A DNA stretch of 64,000 nucleotides. Source: Aurantiacibacter sp. MUD61. Lineage in GTDB: Bacteria > Pseudomonadota > Alphaproteobacteria > Sphingomonadales > Sphingomonadaceae. Shown here in pieces: positions 14,976 through 24,653 of this stretch. The notes under the pieces were generated by a model. That model had not been told where the DNA came from, searched no databases, and saw nothing but the letters and a program-made list of their open reading frames with translations. Both the position numbers and the translations under genes were made by a program. The stretch lies in NCBI RefSeq assembly GCF_027912455.1, contig NZ_CP115446.1:124001-188000 (forward strand). Reading direction: 5' to 3'. Position 1 is the stretch's first letter, and each line of letters starts with the position of its first letter.

Positions 14976-16265
14976 TCAATCCGCAAACGGGTCTCGCACA
15001 AGGATCGTGTCGTCACGCTCCGGGCTGGTCGAGACGCTCGCAACCGGGCAATCGATCAGCTCTTCGATGCGGCGGATGTATTTAATCGCCTGCGCGGGAA
15101 GATCGGCCCAGCTGCGCGCACCCACAGTGGTGCCTTCCCAGCCTTCGAATTCTTCGTAAATCGGTTCGACCGCGTCCTGCTCCGCCGCGTGGCTGGGCAG
15201 GTAATCGAGGACCTTGTCGCCCAACCGGTAGCCAGTGCAGATCTTGATGGTCTCAAACCCGTCGAGCACATCGATTTTGGTAAGCGCTATACCCGTAACG
15301 CCCGAGAGTGCGCAGGTCTGGCGCACCAGCACCGCATCGAACCAGCCGCAGCGACGCTTGCGTGCGGTGACTGTGCCGAATTCGTGGCCGCGCTCGCCCA
15401 GTTTCTGGCCCGTTGCGTCCTCCAGCTCGGTCGGGAACGGGCCGCTGCCGACCCGGGTGGTATAAGCCTTCACGATACCGAGCACGAAGCCCGCGGATCC
15501 CGGGCCGAGGCCTGAACCACTCGCGACGGTGCCGCTCACAGTGTTGGAGCTGGTGACGAAGGGGTAGGTGCCGTGATCGACGTCCAGCAGCACACCCTGC
15601 GCGCCTTCGAACAGGATTTTCGCGCCGGTCTTGCGCACATCGTTGAGGCGCTTCCATACAGGCTGCGCGAACTGCGCAACGAAAGGTGCGATTTCGCGGA
15701 GCTCTGCGAGAAGTCCTTCACGGTCCACCGGGTCCTGACCGAAGCCGGCACGCAAGGCATCGTGATGCGCGCACAGGCGATCGAGTTGCGGTTCCAGATC
15801 ATCGAGATGCGCCAGATCGCAAACCCGGATCGCGCGGCGGCCGACCTTGTCTTCATAGGCGGGGCCAATGCCGCGGCCGGTGGTGCCGATTTTGCCCTTG
15901 CCAGCAGCCGCTTCGCGCAGACCATCGAGATCGCGGTGAAGCGGCAGGATCAGCGGACAATTGTCTGCAATGCCGAAATTCTCCGGCGTGATAGACACAC
16001 CCTGGCTTTCCAGCTTAGCGATTTCATCGCGAAGCGCCCACGGGTCTAGCACCACACCGTTGCCGATCAGGCTCAGCGTGCCGGTGACGATACCGCTCGG
16101 CAGCAGGCTCAGCTTGTAGGTCTGGTCGCCGACAACCAGCGTGTGGCCGGCATTGTGACCGCCCTGAAAGCGCACGACAGCATCCGCGCGGGACGCCAGC
16201 CAGTCGACAATCTTGCCCTTGCCTTCATCGCCCCACTGAGCGCCGATAACGGTGACATTTGCCAT
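14976..16265 (-). CDS. purA: Adenylosuccinate synthetase
   Basis: PurA makes adenylosuccinate from IMP, aspartate and GTP, the first committed step to AMP. The 429-residue protein begins [20 protein letters not shown] with the GTP/IMP-binding loop. It continues with [27 protein letters not shown], and [20 protein letters not shown]. The substrate-discriminating [11 protein letters not shown] region appears as [15 protein letters not shown]. It ends TKIDVLDG and a short C-terminal domain. Length is normal. It is probably transcribed alone from the 197-bp gap upstream, in which I see no distinctive promoter or riboswitch. Confidence 0.97.
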   Translation of the reverse strand: MANVTVIGAQWGDEGKGKIVDWLASRADAVVRFQGGHNAGHTLVVGDQTYKLSLLPSGIVTGTLSLIGNGVVLDPWALRDEIAKLESQGVSITPENFGIADNCPLILPLHRDLDGLREAAAGKGKIGTTGRGIGPAYEDKVGRRAIRVCDLAHLDDLEPQLDRLCAHHDALRAGFGQDPVDREGLLAELREIAPFVAQFAQPVWKRLNDVRKTGAKILFEGAQGVLLDVDHGTYPFVTSSNTVSGTVASGSGLGPGSAGFVLGIVKAYTTRVGSGPFPTELEDATGQKLGERGHEFGTVTARKRRCGWFDAVLVRQTCALSGVTGIALTKIDVLDGFETIKICTGYRLGDKVLDYLPSHAAEQDAVEPIYEEFEGWEGTTVGARSWADLPAQAIKYIRRIEELIDCPVASVSTSPERDDTILVRDPFAD

Positions 16266-16462
16266 GCGATCAATCCTGCAGTTTTCAAGCCAAGGCGCGC
16301 CCTAGGCGCTCGCGCGTGATGGGGCAATGGCTTACGCCTGTTGAAGAGACGGGAAAGCGGATTTCAGCCACAGCTAAAGGGTGATTAACTGTGACTGGAA
16401 GCTGCGCATTAGCAATGTTGCGGCAGGCTTGGCCTGCTGGATTGTAGGGATCGAGGGGCCCA

Positions 16463-18325
16463 ATGCTGGACGACAACTCCGATAACATCGCGCTGCGCGA
16501 CGAAGATCAGGATACCGCGCCTGCCGAGCGCGACACGCCATCAACGACTCGGACGCTTGGACGCGCTGCGAGTCTCGCGGCACTTGCGAGCGCGACTGCG
16601 GCATGCGGCGGAGGCGGTTCGAGCAGCGGCGGCGGTGGCCCTGTTGCTGGCGGTGGCGGCGGAGGAAGCTCCGGCGGAGGCACGCCCACACCCACGGTAG
16701 TCAAACCGCAGACCGATCAGGAAGCCGCGCGCTTTCTTTTGCGTGCATCCTTGCGCGCTTCTACCGGCGACATCTCTTCCCTGCGCGATCGTGGCTATGA
16801 GCCCTGGCTTGACGATCGCATGGATGCGCCCAACAGCCAGACGGGCGCGCAATTCCTGCAGGCGCGCGGTTATGAAACCGTCGATACCAATGAATGGTAC
16901 AACCAGAGCAGGCCTGGCGATCACATGATCTGGAGCCAGCTGCTGTCCAGCGGCAATGCGGTGCGCAAGCGCGCGGCGCTGGCGATGTCCGAATTCTTCG
17001 TCGTTTCACTCAACACGATTTCCATGTCGTGGCGCGGCAGCGCAATCGCGGCCTATTGGGACATTCTGAACCAGCACGCCTTCGGCAATTTCCGCGACCT
17101 GCTGGAAGACATCACGCTCAATCCCGCGATGGGCGTCTATCTCAATACGCGTGGCAATCGGAAGGCCGATCCGCGCACCGGCCGCGTGCCTGATGAGAAT
17201 TTTGGCCGCGAGATCATGCAGCTGTTCACCATCGGCCTGTATGAACTCAATATCGACGGATCGCTGCGGCTCGATGGCAATGGGCAGCCGATCGAGACTT
17301 ACGACAATGACGATGTGACCGGCATCGCCAAGGCCTTCACCGGTTATGATTTCGATTTCAACGGCATCGGCTTCACCCAGCAGATCGGCGGGACTCGTCA
17401 GGTCGAGGACGCGGCATATGCGCGCCAGCCGATGACGGCAGATACCAATCGCTGGCGCCAGACCTGGCTTGCGGGGCGCGATTATCACTCTGCCGAAGAA
17501 AAAAGCTTTCTCGGCGTCACGATCCCGGCGGGCACCAATGCCAGCGAAACGCTGCGGATCACGCTCGATACGCTGTTCAACCACCCGAATGTCGGCCCGT
17601 TCTTCGGTAAGCAGATGATCCAGCGGCTGGTCACCAGCAATCCCAGCCCGGGTTACGTCCAGCGCGTAGCAGAGGCGTTCAATAACAACGGCTCGGGCGT
17701 GCGCGGCGATCTGCGCGCCGTTTTCAAGGCAATCTTGCTCGATGACGAAGCGCTCGACAGCGGCAATTTGAGCAGCGCGCAATTCGGGAAAGTGCGCGAG
17801 CCCATGCTGCGTTTCGTACAGTGGGGCCGCACTTTCGGTGCGCAATCGGCCAGCGGCAATTGGGAATTGCGCGATTTGGGCGATTCCTCGTCCGCGCTCG
17901 GCCAGTCGCCGCTGCGACCGCCTTCGGTCTTCAACTTCTTTCGCCCCGGCTACGTGCCGCAGAATTCGGAAACGTCCTCCGCCGGACTGGTCGCGCCGGA
18001 AATGCAGATCACGAACGAGACGAGCGTTGCCGGCTATGTGAATTTCATGGAGCGCTTTATCGACGGGCGCCTCTGGATGGCCAGCGATGTGAAGGCGACC
18101 TACGCGGACCAACTGCCGATCGCGCATGATACCGCTGCGCTGCTCGACCAGCTCGATCTGCTGCTTACCGCAGGGCAGCTAAGCGAGGCGACGCGCAACA
18201 CGATCGCAACCACGCTGAACGCCAATCCGGTGGCGCAAGGCGATAGCGATGATGCGAAGCGCGCGCGTGTGCATGCGGCCGTCTTCCTCGTCATGATTTC
18301 CAACGACTACACGGTCCAGCGATAG
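16463..18325 (+). CDS. DUF1800 family secreted protein
   Basis: A 620-residue DUF1800 protein, a family of unknown biochemical role usually encoded beside a DUF1501 protein, as here. Residues 1-30 are acidic and polar. A hydrophobic stretch with a lipobox-like LASATAAC follows, then a Gly/Ser-rich linker of about 30 residues (CGGGGSSSGGGGPVAGGGG). The DUF1800 domain follows with FLLRASLRASTGDIS, LEDITLNPAMGVYLN and the family signature NFGREIMQLFTIGLYELN near residue 250. The lipobox and linker suggest a tethered surface or periplasmic protein; this is inference. The next gene begins 13 nt downstream. Confidence 0.88.
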   Translation: MLDDNSDNIALRDEDQDTAPAERDTPSTTRTLGRAASLAALASATAACGGGGSSSGGGGPVAGGGGGGSSGGGTPTPTVVKPQTDQEAARFLLRASLRASTGDISSLRDRGYEPWLDDRMDAPNSQTGAQFLQARGYETVDTNEWYNQSRPGDHMIWSQLLSSGNAVRKRAALAMSEFFVVSLNTISMSWRGSAIAAYWDILNQHAFGNFRDLLEDITLNPAMGVYLNTRGNRKADPRTGRVPDENFGREIMQLFTIGLYELNIDGSLRLDGNGQPIETYDNDDVTGIAKAFTGYDFDFNGIGFTQQIGGTRQVEDAAYARQPMTADTNRWRQTWLAGRDYHSAEEKSFLGVTIPAGTNASETLRITLDTLFNHPNVGPFFGKQMIQRLVTSNPSPGYVQRVAEAFNNNGSGVRGDLRAVFKAILLDDEALDSGNLSSAQFGKVREPMLRFVQWGRTFGAQSASGNWELRDLGDSSSALGQSPLRPPSVFNFFRPGYVPQNSETSSAGLVAPEMQITNETSVAGYVNFMERFIDGRLWMASDVKATYADQLPIAHDTAALLDQLDLLLTAGQLSEATRNTIATTLNANPVAQGDSDDAKRARVHAAVFLVMISNDYTVQR

Positions 18326-18338
18326 GAGGGCCTCGCGC

Positions 18339-19763
18339 ATGTTCATCGGCAAGAACCTTGAAATTACGCGCCGCGCTTTCCTGCAGCGGTCCAGCCAGCT
18401 CGCCGCGGTGGGCGCAGCATCAACCTATGCCATGGGCCTCGCCGGGATGAGCGAGGCGGCAGCTTTCAGCTCAGCTGGTGGGTACAAGGCGCTGGTTTGC
18501 GTCTTTCTCTATGGCGGGAATGATTACGCCAACACGCTGATCCCTTTTGATGATACCAATTACGCGCGCTATCTCGACATTCGCGGAAGAGCGGCTGACG
18601 GCGGGATCGCGCTGCCGCAATCGAGCCTCGCGAACACCGTCTTGCCAGCGCCGCAGGGCCAGACGCTGACCGACGATATGACGCTGGCAATTGCGCCCAC
18701 TATGCCGCGACTTGCCGCGCGCTATCGTGAAGGCGCGATGGCCCCGCTGCTCAATGTCGGTCCGCTGGTGGTTCCGCTGACCAAGGAGCAATACGAAAGC
18801 GGCAACAATTCCAGTTTCCCGCGCCCGGCCAAGCTCTTCTCGCACAATGACCAGCAATCGACCTGGCAGAGTTCGCAGCCCGAAGGATCGGTAACCGGCT
18901 GGGGCGGCCGCATGGGTGACCTCGCCCAGTCGAGCAATACCAACTCCATGTTCACAGCGATCAATGCGAGCGGCAATGCGGTTTTCCTCGCCGGCAACCA
19001 GGCGCAACCCTACCAGCTCTCCGGTGACACGGCGACGACGATCCGCGGCCTGACGCGCCGCGTTTACGGATCAAGTGATGTGAGCGGGGCGATGAATTCG
19101 CTGCTGACCACGCACCATGGTCACATGCTGCAAGCCGATCACGCGCAGACGCTGGCGCGCTCGATCCAGTATGCCGACTTCGTCAATTCCGCGCTCGCTA
19201 ACACCAATCTCTCTACCGATTTCGGTACGGGCAATCGGCTCGCCAGCCAGCTGCGCACAGTTGCGCGGCTGATTGCTGCGCGCGGTTCACTGCAGGTGAC
19301 GCGGCAGGTGTTCTTCGTCAGCATCGGCGGGTTCGACCACCATGACGGGCTGATCGGATCGCATGAGGCACTGCTGGGCCAGGTCGATTTCGCGATGGAT
19401 GCCTTTTACCGCGCAACGCAGGAAATGGGCGTGGCCGATCAGGTGACGACATTTACCGCATCCGATTTCGGTCGCACGCTGGCGAGTAATGGCGACGGAT
19501 CGGACCACGGCTGGGGCAGCCATCACTTTATCATGGGCGGCGGCGTAAACGGAGGCCGCTTCTACGGCACTGCACCCAAGATCGCGGTGGATGGGCCGGA
19601 CGATGTGGGCCGCGGACGCCTGCTGCCGACAACGTCGGTGGACGAATATTCCGCCACGCTCGCCAAATGGTTCGGCGTATCGCCCAACGAGATGCCGAGC
19701 ATTTCTCCCAATATTGGCCGATTCAACAATCCCGATCTGGGCTTCATGCAGGCGGCCACCTGA
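18339..19763 (+). CDS. DUF1501 family protein with Tat signal
   Basis: A 474-residue DUF1501 protein, distantly related to the alkaline phosphatase/sulfatase superfamily; the substrate is unknown. The N terminus EITRRAFLQRSSQLAAVGAA is a twin-arginine signal, so it should be exported folded. Family segments are VFLYGGNDYANTLIPFD near residue 60, SIGGFDHHDGLIGSHEALL near 335, and FTASDFGRTLASNGDGSDHG and GWGSHHFIMGGG near 385. A ribosome site (AGGAGG) lies about 10 nt before the ATG. It follows the DUF1800 gene by 13 nt; the pair probably forms one exported system. Confidence 0.9.
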   Translation: MFIGKNLEITRRAFLQRSSQLAAVGAASTYAMGLAGMSEAAAFSSAGGYKALVCVFLYGGNDYANTLIPFDDTNYARYLDIRGRAADGGIALPQSSLANTVLPAPQGQTLTDDMTLAIAPTMPRLAARYREGAMAPLLNVGPLVVPLTKEQYESGNNSSFPRPAKLFSHNDQQSTWQSSQPEGSVTGWGGRMGDLAQSSNTNSMFTAINASGNAVFLAGNQAQPYQLSGDTATTIRGLTRRVYGSSDVSGAMNSLLTTHHGHMLQADHAQTLARSIQYADFVNSALANTNLSTDFGTGNRLASQLRTVARLIAARGSLQVTRQVFFVSIGGFDHHDGLIGSHEALLGQVDFAMDAFYRATQEMGVADQVTTFTASDFGRTLASNGDGSDHGWGSHHFIMGGGVNGGRFYGTAPKIAVDGPDDVGRGRLLPTTSVDEYSATLAKWFGVSPNEMPSISPNIGRFNNPDLGFMQAAT

Positions 19764-19832
19764 CTCCGCCGAAAAGGCAAGAAAGTTGGAAAGAAGATCG
19801 CCCTTGTCCGTTGATCGGGCAAAGGAGATTTT

Positions 19833-20648
19833 ATGACTGACTACCCTACACTTACGCTCAATGACGATCGCCAGATTCCACAGCTCGGCTTCGGAACCTT
19901 CAAGATGAAAGGCGATGATGCGACTCAGCCGGTGAAGACCGCAATCGAAACCGGTTACTGGCTGATCGACACGGCTGCCGTCTATGAAAACGAGGAAGGC
20001 GTCGGCAAAGGCATTGGCGACTGGTCGGACATCTTCCTCCAGACAAAAGTCTGGAATGATGATCAGGGTTACGAAAGCGCCAAACAGGCCGCGCGCGACA
20101 GCCTTGAACGCCTTGGCCGCGAGCATGTCGACATGCTGCTGATCCACTGGCCCTGCCCCGACAAGGGCAAGTTCGTCGACACGTGGAAAGCCTTTGTGGA
20201 ACTACGCGATGAAGGCCTCGCCAAGTCGATCGGTGTATCGAATTTCCGCGAGCAGGATCTGAAGGCCATCGTCGATGCGACCGGTGTCGTTCCCGCGCTA
20301 AACCAGATCGAACTCCACCCCGCATTCCAGCAGCACGAAATGCGCCGCGTGCATGAGGAGATGGGTATTGTGACGCAGTGCTGGTCCCCGCTTGGGCAGG
20401 GTGACGGCCTCGAAAACGAGACCATCAGCCGCATCGCCGAGGAAACGGAAGCGTCACCCGCCGCTGTCGTGCTCGCATGGCATCTGCATCATGGCCTTCT
20501 GCCCATCCCGAAGGCGAGCAGCGAAGACCATATCAAGGACAATTTCACCGCCCTTAACCTCTCGCTGAGCGATGACCAGATCGCTGCCATCGACGCGCTC
20601 GACAGCGACGACGGACGCATCGGGCCTGACCCGGCAGAATTCTGCTAA
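19833..20648 (+). CDS. Aldo/keto reductase
   Basis: A 271-residue NADPH-dependent aldo/keto reductase, similar to 2,5-didehydrogluconate reductase (DkgA/B). The tetrad is visible: Asp and Tyr in LIDTAAVYENEEGVGKG near residue 50, Lys in FLQTKVW, His in LLIHWPCP. The NADPH-binding IPKASSEDHIKDN motif is near residue 228. The ATG has AAAGGAG 7 nt upstream. The substrate is unknown; detoxification of carbonyls is common. It may be co-transcribed with the DUF1800/DUF1501 pair (69-bp gap) or have its own promoter. It converges with hisZ. Confidence 0.93.
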   Translation: MTDYPTLTLNDDRQIPQLGFGTFKMKGDDATQPVKTAIETGYWLIDTAAVYENEEGVGKGIGDWSDIFLQTKVWNDDQGYESAKQAARDSLERLGREHVDMLLIHWPCPDKGKFVDTWKAFVELRDEGLAKSIGVSNFREQDLKAIVDATGVVPALNQIELHPAFQQHEMRRVHEEMGIVTQCWSPLGQGDGLENETISRIAEETEASPAAVVLAWHLHHGLLPIPKASSEDHIKDNFTALNLSLSDDQIAAIDALDSDDGRIGPDPAEFC

Positions 20649-20657
20649 GAGAACAGG

Positions 20658-21770
20658 CTAAAGAGCGCTCGGCTCGCCATCCGCCAACACGTGGGTGCAG
20701 CCGAGCGCTTTTCCATCATCATCTTCCGATAATGCCGCGACGGTGCGCCAACCTTCGGCGCGGAGCTTCGCCGCTGCATCGCGGTCGTGCCCTAGCGGCA
20801 GGAAGAGTTTGTCGCCCAGCTGTTCGTCCGCTTTGACCGCTTCGATCAGCTCTTCGGGATATAGCGAGAAGCCCGTGGCCGCCTCGTCCGAGCCGCCGAT
20901 GCAATAGGTGCCGCCGCGACCCAGCGCACCGCGGACGCCGTCCGCATAGAGCGTGAAGCCGAGCCAGCTCTGATATTCAAAGCCATGACGCTCGGAAGGA
21001 TCGAGCGTGATGCGTGCGCGCCCTTTGATACCCTCAGCGATCTGGCGCAGCGCGGTGATGCGCGTTTCCAGAACACCCGACGTATCGATCGCGGAAAGCT
21101 TGTCTGCCGCCTCTTCGAATGGCCCTGCGGCATGGATGAGCGGAAGGTAAGCCTCGCCGCCCGCATCGACCAGTCCGCCGGCATCCTTGGTGTCGAGCTC
21201 CCGGCGAACCGCAGCGCGCGTTTCCTCATCCAGCGGCAATGGTCCATCGGCGAGCGTGTCGACGAGATCCGGCAGGGTAAAATCGACGGAAATGCCCTTT
21301 GCGCCAGCCGCTTCCAGTGCTTCGATGGCCAGCGCAACAATCTCGCCCGCGGCGGCGACGCTGTCTGTCCCGATCAGCTCCGCACCGATCTGGAGATTCT
21401 CGCGGCGCGGATCGAGCATATCGCCTGCGATGCGAGCAACCTGTCCGGCATAGCATAGGCGCAGCGGACGCGGCGCGTCGGCCAGACCGGTCGCGGCGAT
21501 GCGCCCGACTTGCACGGTCATGTCGGAGCGCAGCGCAAGGCTGCGCAGGCTCTTCGGATCGACGAAGCGGAAGAGGTTGCGCGTGCGGACGCCGTCCATC
21601 CGCGCCGCCATGCTCTGCTCGAATTCGATCAGCGGCGGGCGCACCTGGTCATAGCCATGTGCGCCCATCGCATCGAGCATCGCACGCTGGATGCGCGATG
21701 CAGCAGCCGCGCTTTGCGGCAGTCGGTCTTCGAGCCCTTCGGGCAGCAAATCTTGCGTCGGATCGGTCAT
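20658..21770 (-). CDS. hisZ: ATP phosphoribosyltransferase regulatory subunit
   Basis: HisZ is a catalytically inactive histidyl-tRNA-synthetase paralogue that pairs with short-form HisG in the first step of histidine synthesis. The 370-residue protein opens LLPEGLEDRLPQSAAAASRI, then shows class II synthetase motif 2-like RNLFRFVDPKSLRSLALRSD and RPLRLCYAGQVAR. A later GALGRGGTYCIGGSDEAATG matches the HisRS-like glycine loop. The anticodon-binding domain is missing, as expected for HisZ. It follows serA by 25 bp on the same strand, so it may be read through from the serC-serA unit. Confidence 0.9.
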   Translation of the reverse strand: MTDPTQDLLPEGLEDRLPQSAAAASRIQRAMLDAMGAHGYDQVRPPLIEFEQSMAARMDGVRTRNLFRFVDPKSLRSLALRSDMTVQVGRIAATGLADAPRPLRLCYAGQVARIAGDMLDPRRENLQIGAELIGTDSVAAAGEIVALAIEALEAAGAKGISVDFTLPDLVDTLADGPLPLDEETRAAVRRELDTKDAGGLVDAGGEAYLPLIHAAGPFEEAADKLSAIDTSGVLETRITALRQIAEGIKGRARITLDPSERHGFEYQSWLGFTLYADGVRGALGRGGTYCIGGSDEAATGFSLYPEELIEAVKADEQLGDKLFLPLGHDRDAAAKLRAEGWRTVAALSEDDDGKALGCTHVLADGEPSAL

Positions 21771-21795
21771 GCCGCGCCTCTTAAGCGGAAGAGTG

Positions 21796-23391
21796 TCAGA
21801 ACGAAAGCGCCCTGACCTTCTTCACGCCTTCGAGCGCGCAGACGGCATCCTGCACATCCTTGCTCGGTGCCTGATCCAGCGTCAGCATCAGCACAGCATC
21901 GCCGCCCTTGTGCTTGTCCGGCAGGCGGCGGCCAAGGTGGAAGTTGCCGATATTGACGCCCGCTTCACCGAGTACGGAGCCGAGGCGGCCGATGAAGCCG
22001 GGACGGTCTTCGTTGACGATATAGATCATATGGCCTTCCAGATCGGTCTCAATCCGTGTTCCGGCGATCTCCACCAGGCGCATCTGCGAGTCGCCGAACA
22101 GGCTGCCCGCAACTTCGCGGCGGCGCTCGGGGGTGGTGGCAATGATGCGGACCAGCGTATGGTAATCGCCTTCCTTGGCATGGCGCACTTCGCGCACATC
22201 CAGACCGCGCTCCTTGGCGAGGATCGGCGCATTGACCATGTTGATGCTGTCGGACCAGCTGCGCATCATTCCTGCGAGCACTGCCGCAGTGATCGGCTTC
22301 AGATTGAGCTCCGACGCTGCGCCCGACACTTCGATGGTGATCGCGTTCACGTCCGGCCCTTCAAGCTGGCCGACCAGCGAACCGAGCTTTTCTGCCAGCG
22401 AGATGTAAGGCTTGAGGCGCGGTGCTTCCTCTGCGCTCAGCGAGGGCACGTTGAGAGCGTTCGTCACGCCGCCGCTCACCAGATAGTCGGCCATCTGCTC
22501 TGCCACCTGCAAGGCGACATTGACCTGCGCCTCGGTGGTGGAGGCACCAAGGTGCGGCGTGCAGATGAAGTTCTTCGTGCCAAACAGCGGATTGTCGGTA
22601 GCGGGTTCCTCGGCAAACACATCGAGCGCTGCTCCTGCGATATGGCCGCTTTCAAGCAGGTCTTTGAGCGCGGCCTCGTCGATCAACCCGCCACGCGCGC
22701 AATTGACGATGCGCACGCCGGGCGTTGCCGCTTCGAGCCGCTCGCGGCTCAGGATATTGCGCGTTTCGTCCGTCAGCGGCGTATGCAGCGTGATGAAATC
22801 GGCGCGCTCCATCAGCTGTCCGAGATCGACCTTTTCCACGCCCAGTTCCATCGCGCGTTCGGGAGTCAGGAAAGGATCATAAGCGATCACTTTCATCCGC
22901 AGACCCTGCGCGCGGCTGGCGACGATGCTGCCGATATTGCCCGAGCCGATCAGGCCCAGCGTCTTGCCGGTGACTTCAACGCCCATGAAATCCTTCTTTG
23001 GCCATTCACCTGCCTGCGTGCGGCGGTTGGCTTCGGGGATCTGGCGAGCGAGCGTCAGCATCATGGCGATGGCGTGCTCTGCGGTCGTGATCGAATTGCC
23101 GAAAGGCGTATTCATCACCACCACGCCGTGGCTGCTGGCTTTCGGGATATCGACATTGTCGACACCGATGCCTGCACGACCGATCACCTTGAGATTGGTC
23201 GCCGCTTCAAGGATGTCCGCCGTCACCTTGGTGGAAGAGCGGATGGCAAGGCCATCGTACTCACCAATACGCGCTTTCAATTCTTCGGGCGTTTCGCCGG
23301 TGATGACATCGACATCGCAGCCGCGCTCTTCAAAAATGCGGGCGGCGTTGGGGTCCATCTTGTCGGAGATGAGGACTTTGGGTTTGGTCAT
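21796..23391 (-). CDS. serA: D-3-phosphoglycerate dehydrogenase
   Basis: SerA oxidises 3-phosphoglycerate to 3-phosphohydroxypyruvate with NAD, the first step of serine synthesis. At 531 residues it is the long form. The substrate domain starts KVLISDKMDPNAARIFEERG. The Rossmann domain has GKTLGLIGSGNIGSIVASRA near residue 142, and the Arg/Glu/His catalytic set lies in INCARGGLIDEAAL and TPHLGASTTEA. An intervening ASB domain precedes a C-terminal ACT domain (IVNEDRPGFIGRLGSVLGEA), which usually binds serine for feedback. It lies downstream of serC, separated by a palindromic repeat. Confidence 0.97.
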   Translation of the reverse strand: MTKPKVLISDKMDPNAARIFEERGCDVDVITGETPEELKARIGEYDGLAIRSSTKVTADILEAATNLKVIGRAGIGVDNVDIPKASSHGVVVMNTPFGNSITTAEHAIAMMLTLARQIPEANRRTQAGEWPKKDFMGVEVTGKTLGLIGSGNIGSIVASRAQGLRMKVIAYDPFLTPERAMELGVEKVDLGQLMERADFITLHTPLTDETRNILSRERLEAATPGVRIVNCARGGLIDEAALKDLLESGHIAGAALDVFAEEPATDNPLFGTKNFICTPHLGASTTEAQVNVALQVAEQMADYLVSGGVTNALNVPSLSAEEAPRLKPYISLAEKLGSLVGQLEGPDVNAITIEVSGAASELNLKPITAAVLAGMMRSWSDSINMVNAPILAKERGLDVREVRHAKEGDYHTLVRIIATTPERRREVAGSLFGDSQMRLVEIAGTRIETDLEGHMIYIVNEDRPGFIGRLGSVLGEAGVNIGNFHLGRRLPDKHKGGDAVLMLTLDQAPSKDVQDAVCALEGVKKVRALSF

Positions 23392-23399
23392 GTTTACCT

Positions 23400-23481
23400 C
23401 GTCATCCCAGCGGAAGCTGGGATCGTTGTGTCAATTAACTGACATTCAAATGGGGAGATCCCAGCTTTCGCTGGGATGACG
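23400..23481. repeat. Long inverted repeat between serC and serA
   Basis: The 25-nt arm at 23400-23424 and the arm at 23457-23481 are complementary with one mismatch (CGTCATCCCAGC...GCTGGGATC against GATCCCAGC...GCTGGGATGACG), around a 32-nt AT-richer loop. Each arm is itself a small palindrome built on ATCCCAGC/GCTGGGAT. This looks like a dispersed intergenic element known from many alphaproteobacteria. It fills nearly the whole spacer and could damp serA expression or protect the serC mRNA end. Confidence 0.65.
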
Positions 23482-23485
23482 GCAT

Positions 23486-24646
23486 CTAGAGATTGCCGGC
23501 CTTGAGCTCTTCGTAAGCCCATTCGATCCACGGCAGCAGGCGGCGGATGTCTTCGGCTTCTACCGAACCACCGCACCAGATACGCAGGCCCGGAGGGGCA
23601 TCGCGGTAACCGTTGAAATCGTAGCCGATGTCCATCTCTTCCAGCTTGGAGGCGATTTTCTTCGGCACGGCAGCCTTGTCCTCATCGGACAGGCTTTCAT
23701 ACCATTCGCCCTGGAAAACCATGCACACGCCGGTGTTGGTCTGCAGTGCCGGATCGCTCGCCATATTGCGCAGCCACGGCGTGGCTTCGATCCAGTCCTT
23801 CACAATTCCGGAATTGGTATTGGCGCGCTCGATCATTGCGGAAAGGCCACCGATCGATTTCGCCCATTCGAGCGCCCAGATGTAGTCTTCGACTGCCAGC
23901 ATGGAGGGCGTATTGATGGTCGCGCCTTCGAAGATCGCGGTATTGATCTTATCGCCCTTCTTCAGGCGAAAGAGCTTGGGCAGCGGCCATTCCGGATCGT
24001 AACTTTCGATCCGCTCGACAGCCTTGGGGCTGAGGATGAGCATGCCGTGCTGGGCTTCGGAGCCCATGATCTTCTGCCAGCTGTATGTCGTCGCATCGAG
24101 CTTCGGCCAATCCATCTCCATCGCGAAGACGGCGCTGGTCGCATCGTTGATCGTGATCCCCTTGCGGCCCGGCTCAAGCCAGTCCGTGCTGGGGATTTTC
24201 GCGCCCGACGTGGTGCCGTTCCATGTGAAGACGACGTCGTGATCCTGCGGAATGCTCGCCAAATCGGGGATCTCGCCATAATCGGCGGAGAGCGTCGTCA
24301 GATCCTTGAGCTTCAGCTGCTTGACCGCATCCTGGATCCAGACGTTGCCGAAGCTTTCCCATGCCGCGACGGTGGCAGGACCTGCGCCCAGCATTGTCCA
24401 CATCGCGCATTCCAGCGCGCCGGTGTCAGAGCCGGGCATGATGCCGACGAGGTAATCGTCGGGCACGCCCAGCAATTCACGGCTGAGATCGATCGCATAT
24501 TTCAGGCGACCCTTGGCATATTTCGAGCGGTGGGAACGGCCGAGGCTTTTCGTATCGAGCTTGTCGGCAGACCATCCGGGCGGCTTCGCCGTGGGACCGG
24601 ATGAAAAGAAAGGGCGCTCCGGCCGGAGCGTCGGCATATTCGTCAT
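23486..24646 (-). CDS. serC: Phosphoserine aminotransferase
   Basis: SerC transaminates 3-phosphohydroxypyruvate with glutamate to O-phosphoserine. The 386-residue protein belongs to the alphaproteobacterial SerC subtype: MTNMPTLRPERPFFSSGPTA at the start, the SLGRSHRSKYAKGRLKYAID region, and IMPGSDTGALECAMWTMLG. The PLP lysine is Lys192 in TYSWQKIMGSEAQHG. AGGAGAG lies about 8 nt before the ATG and can be folded into a hairpin (see leader). serA follows downstream, so the two first serine steps form one unit with hisZ behind. Confidence 0.96.
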   Translation of the reverse strand: MTNMPTLRPERPFFSSGPTAKPPGWSADKLDTKSLGRSHRSKYAKGRLKYAIDLSRELLGVPDDYLVGIMPGSDTGALECAMWTMLGAGPATVAAWESFGNVWIQDAVKQLKLKDLTTLSADYGEIPDLASIPQDHDVVFTWNGTTSGAKIPSTDWLEPGRKGITINDATSAVFAMEMDWPKLDATTYSWQKIMGSEAQHGMLILSPKAVERIESYDPEWPLPKLFRLKKGDKINTAIFEGATINTPSMLAVEDYIWALEWAKSIGGLSAMIERANTNSGIVKDWIEATPWLRNMASDPALQTNTGVCMVFQGEWYESLSDEDKAAVPKKIASKLEEMDIGYDFNGYRDAPPGLRIWCGGSVEAEDIRRLLPWIEWAYEELKAGNL

Positions 24647-24653
24647 TTGTATT

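Noticed and set aside
17006..18127. 373-residue minus-strand frame inside the DUF1800 gene
   Set aside because: Antisense shadow, no ribosome site or homology visible.
21691..23442. 583-residue frame opposite serA
   Set aside because: Antisense shadow of a conserved gene, no motif.
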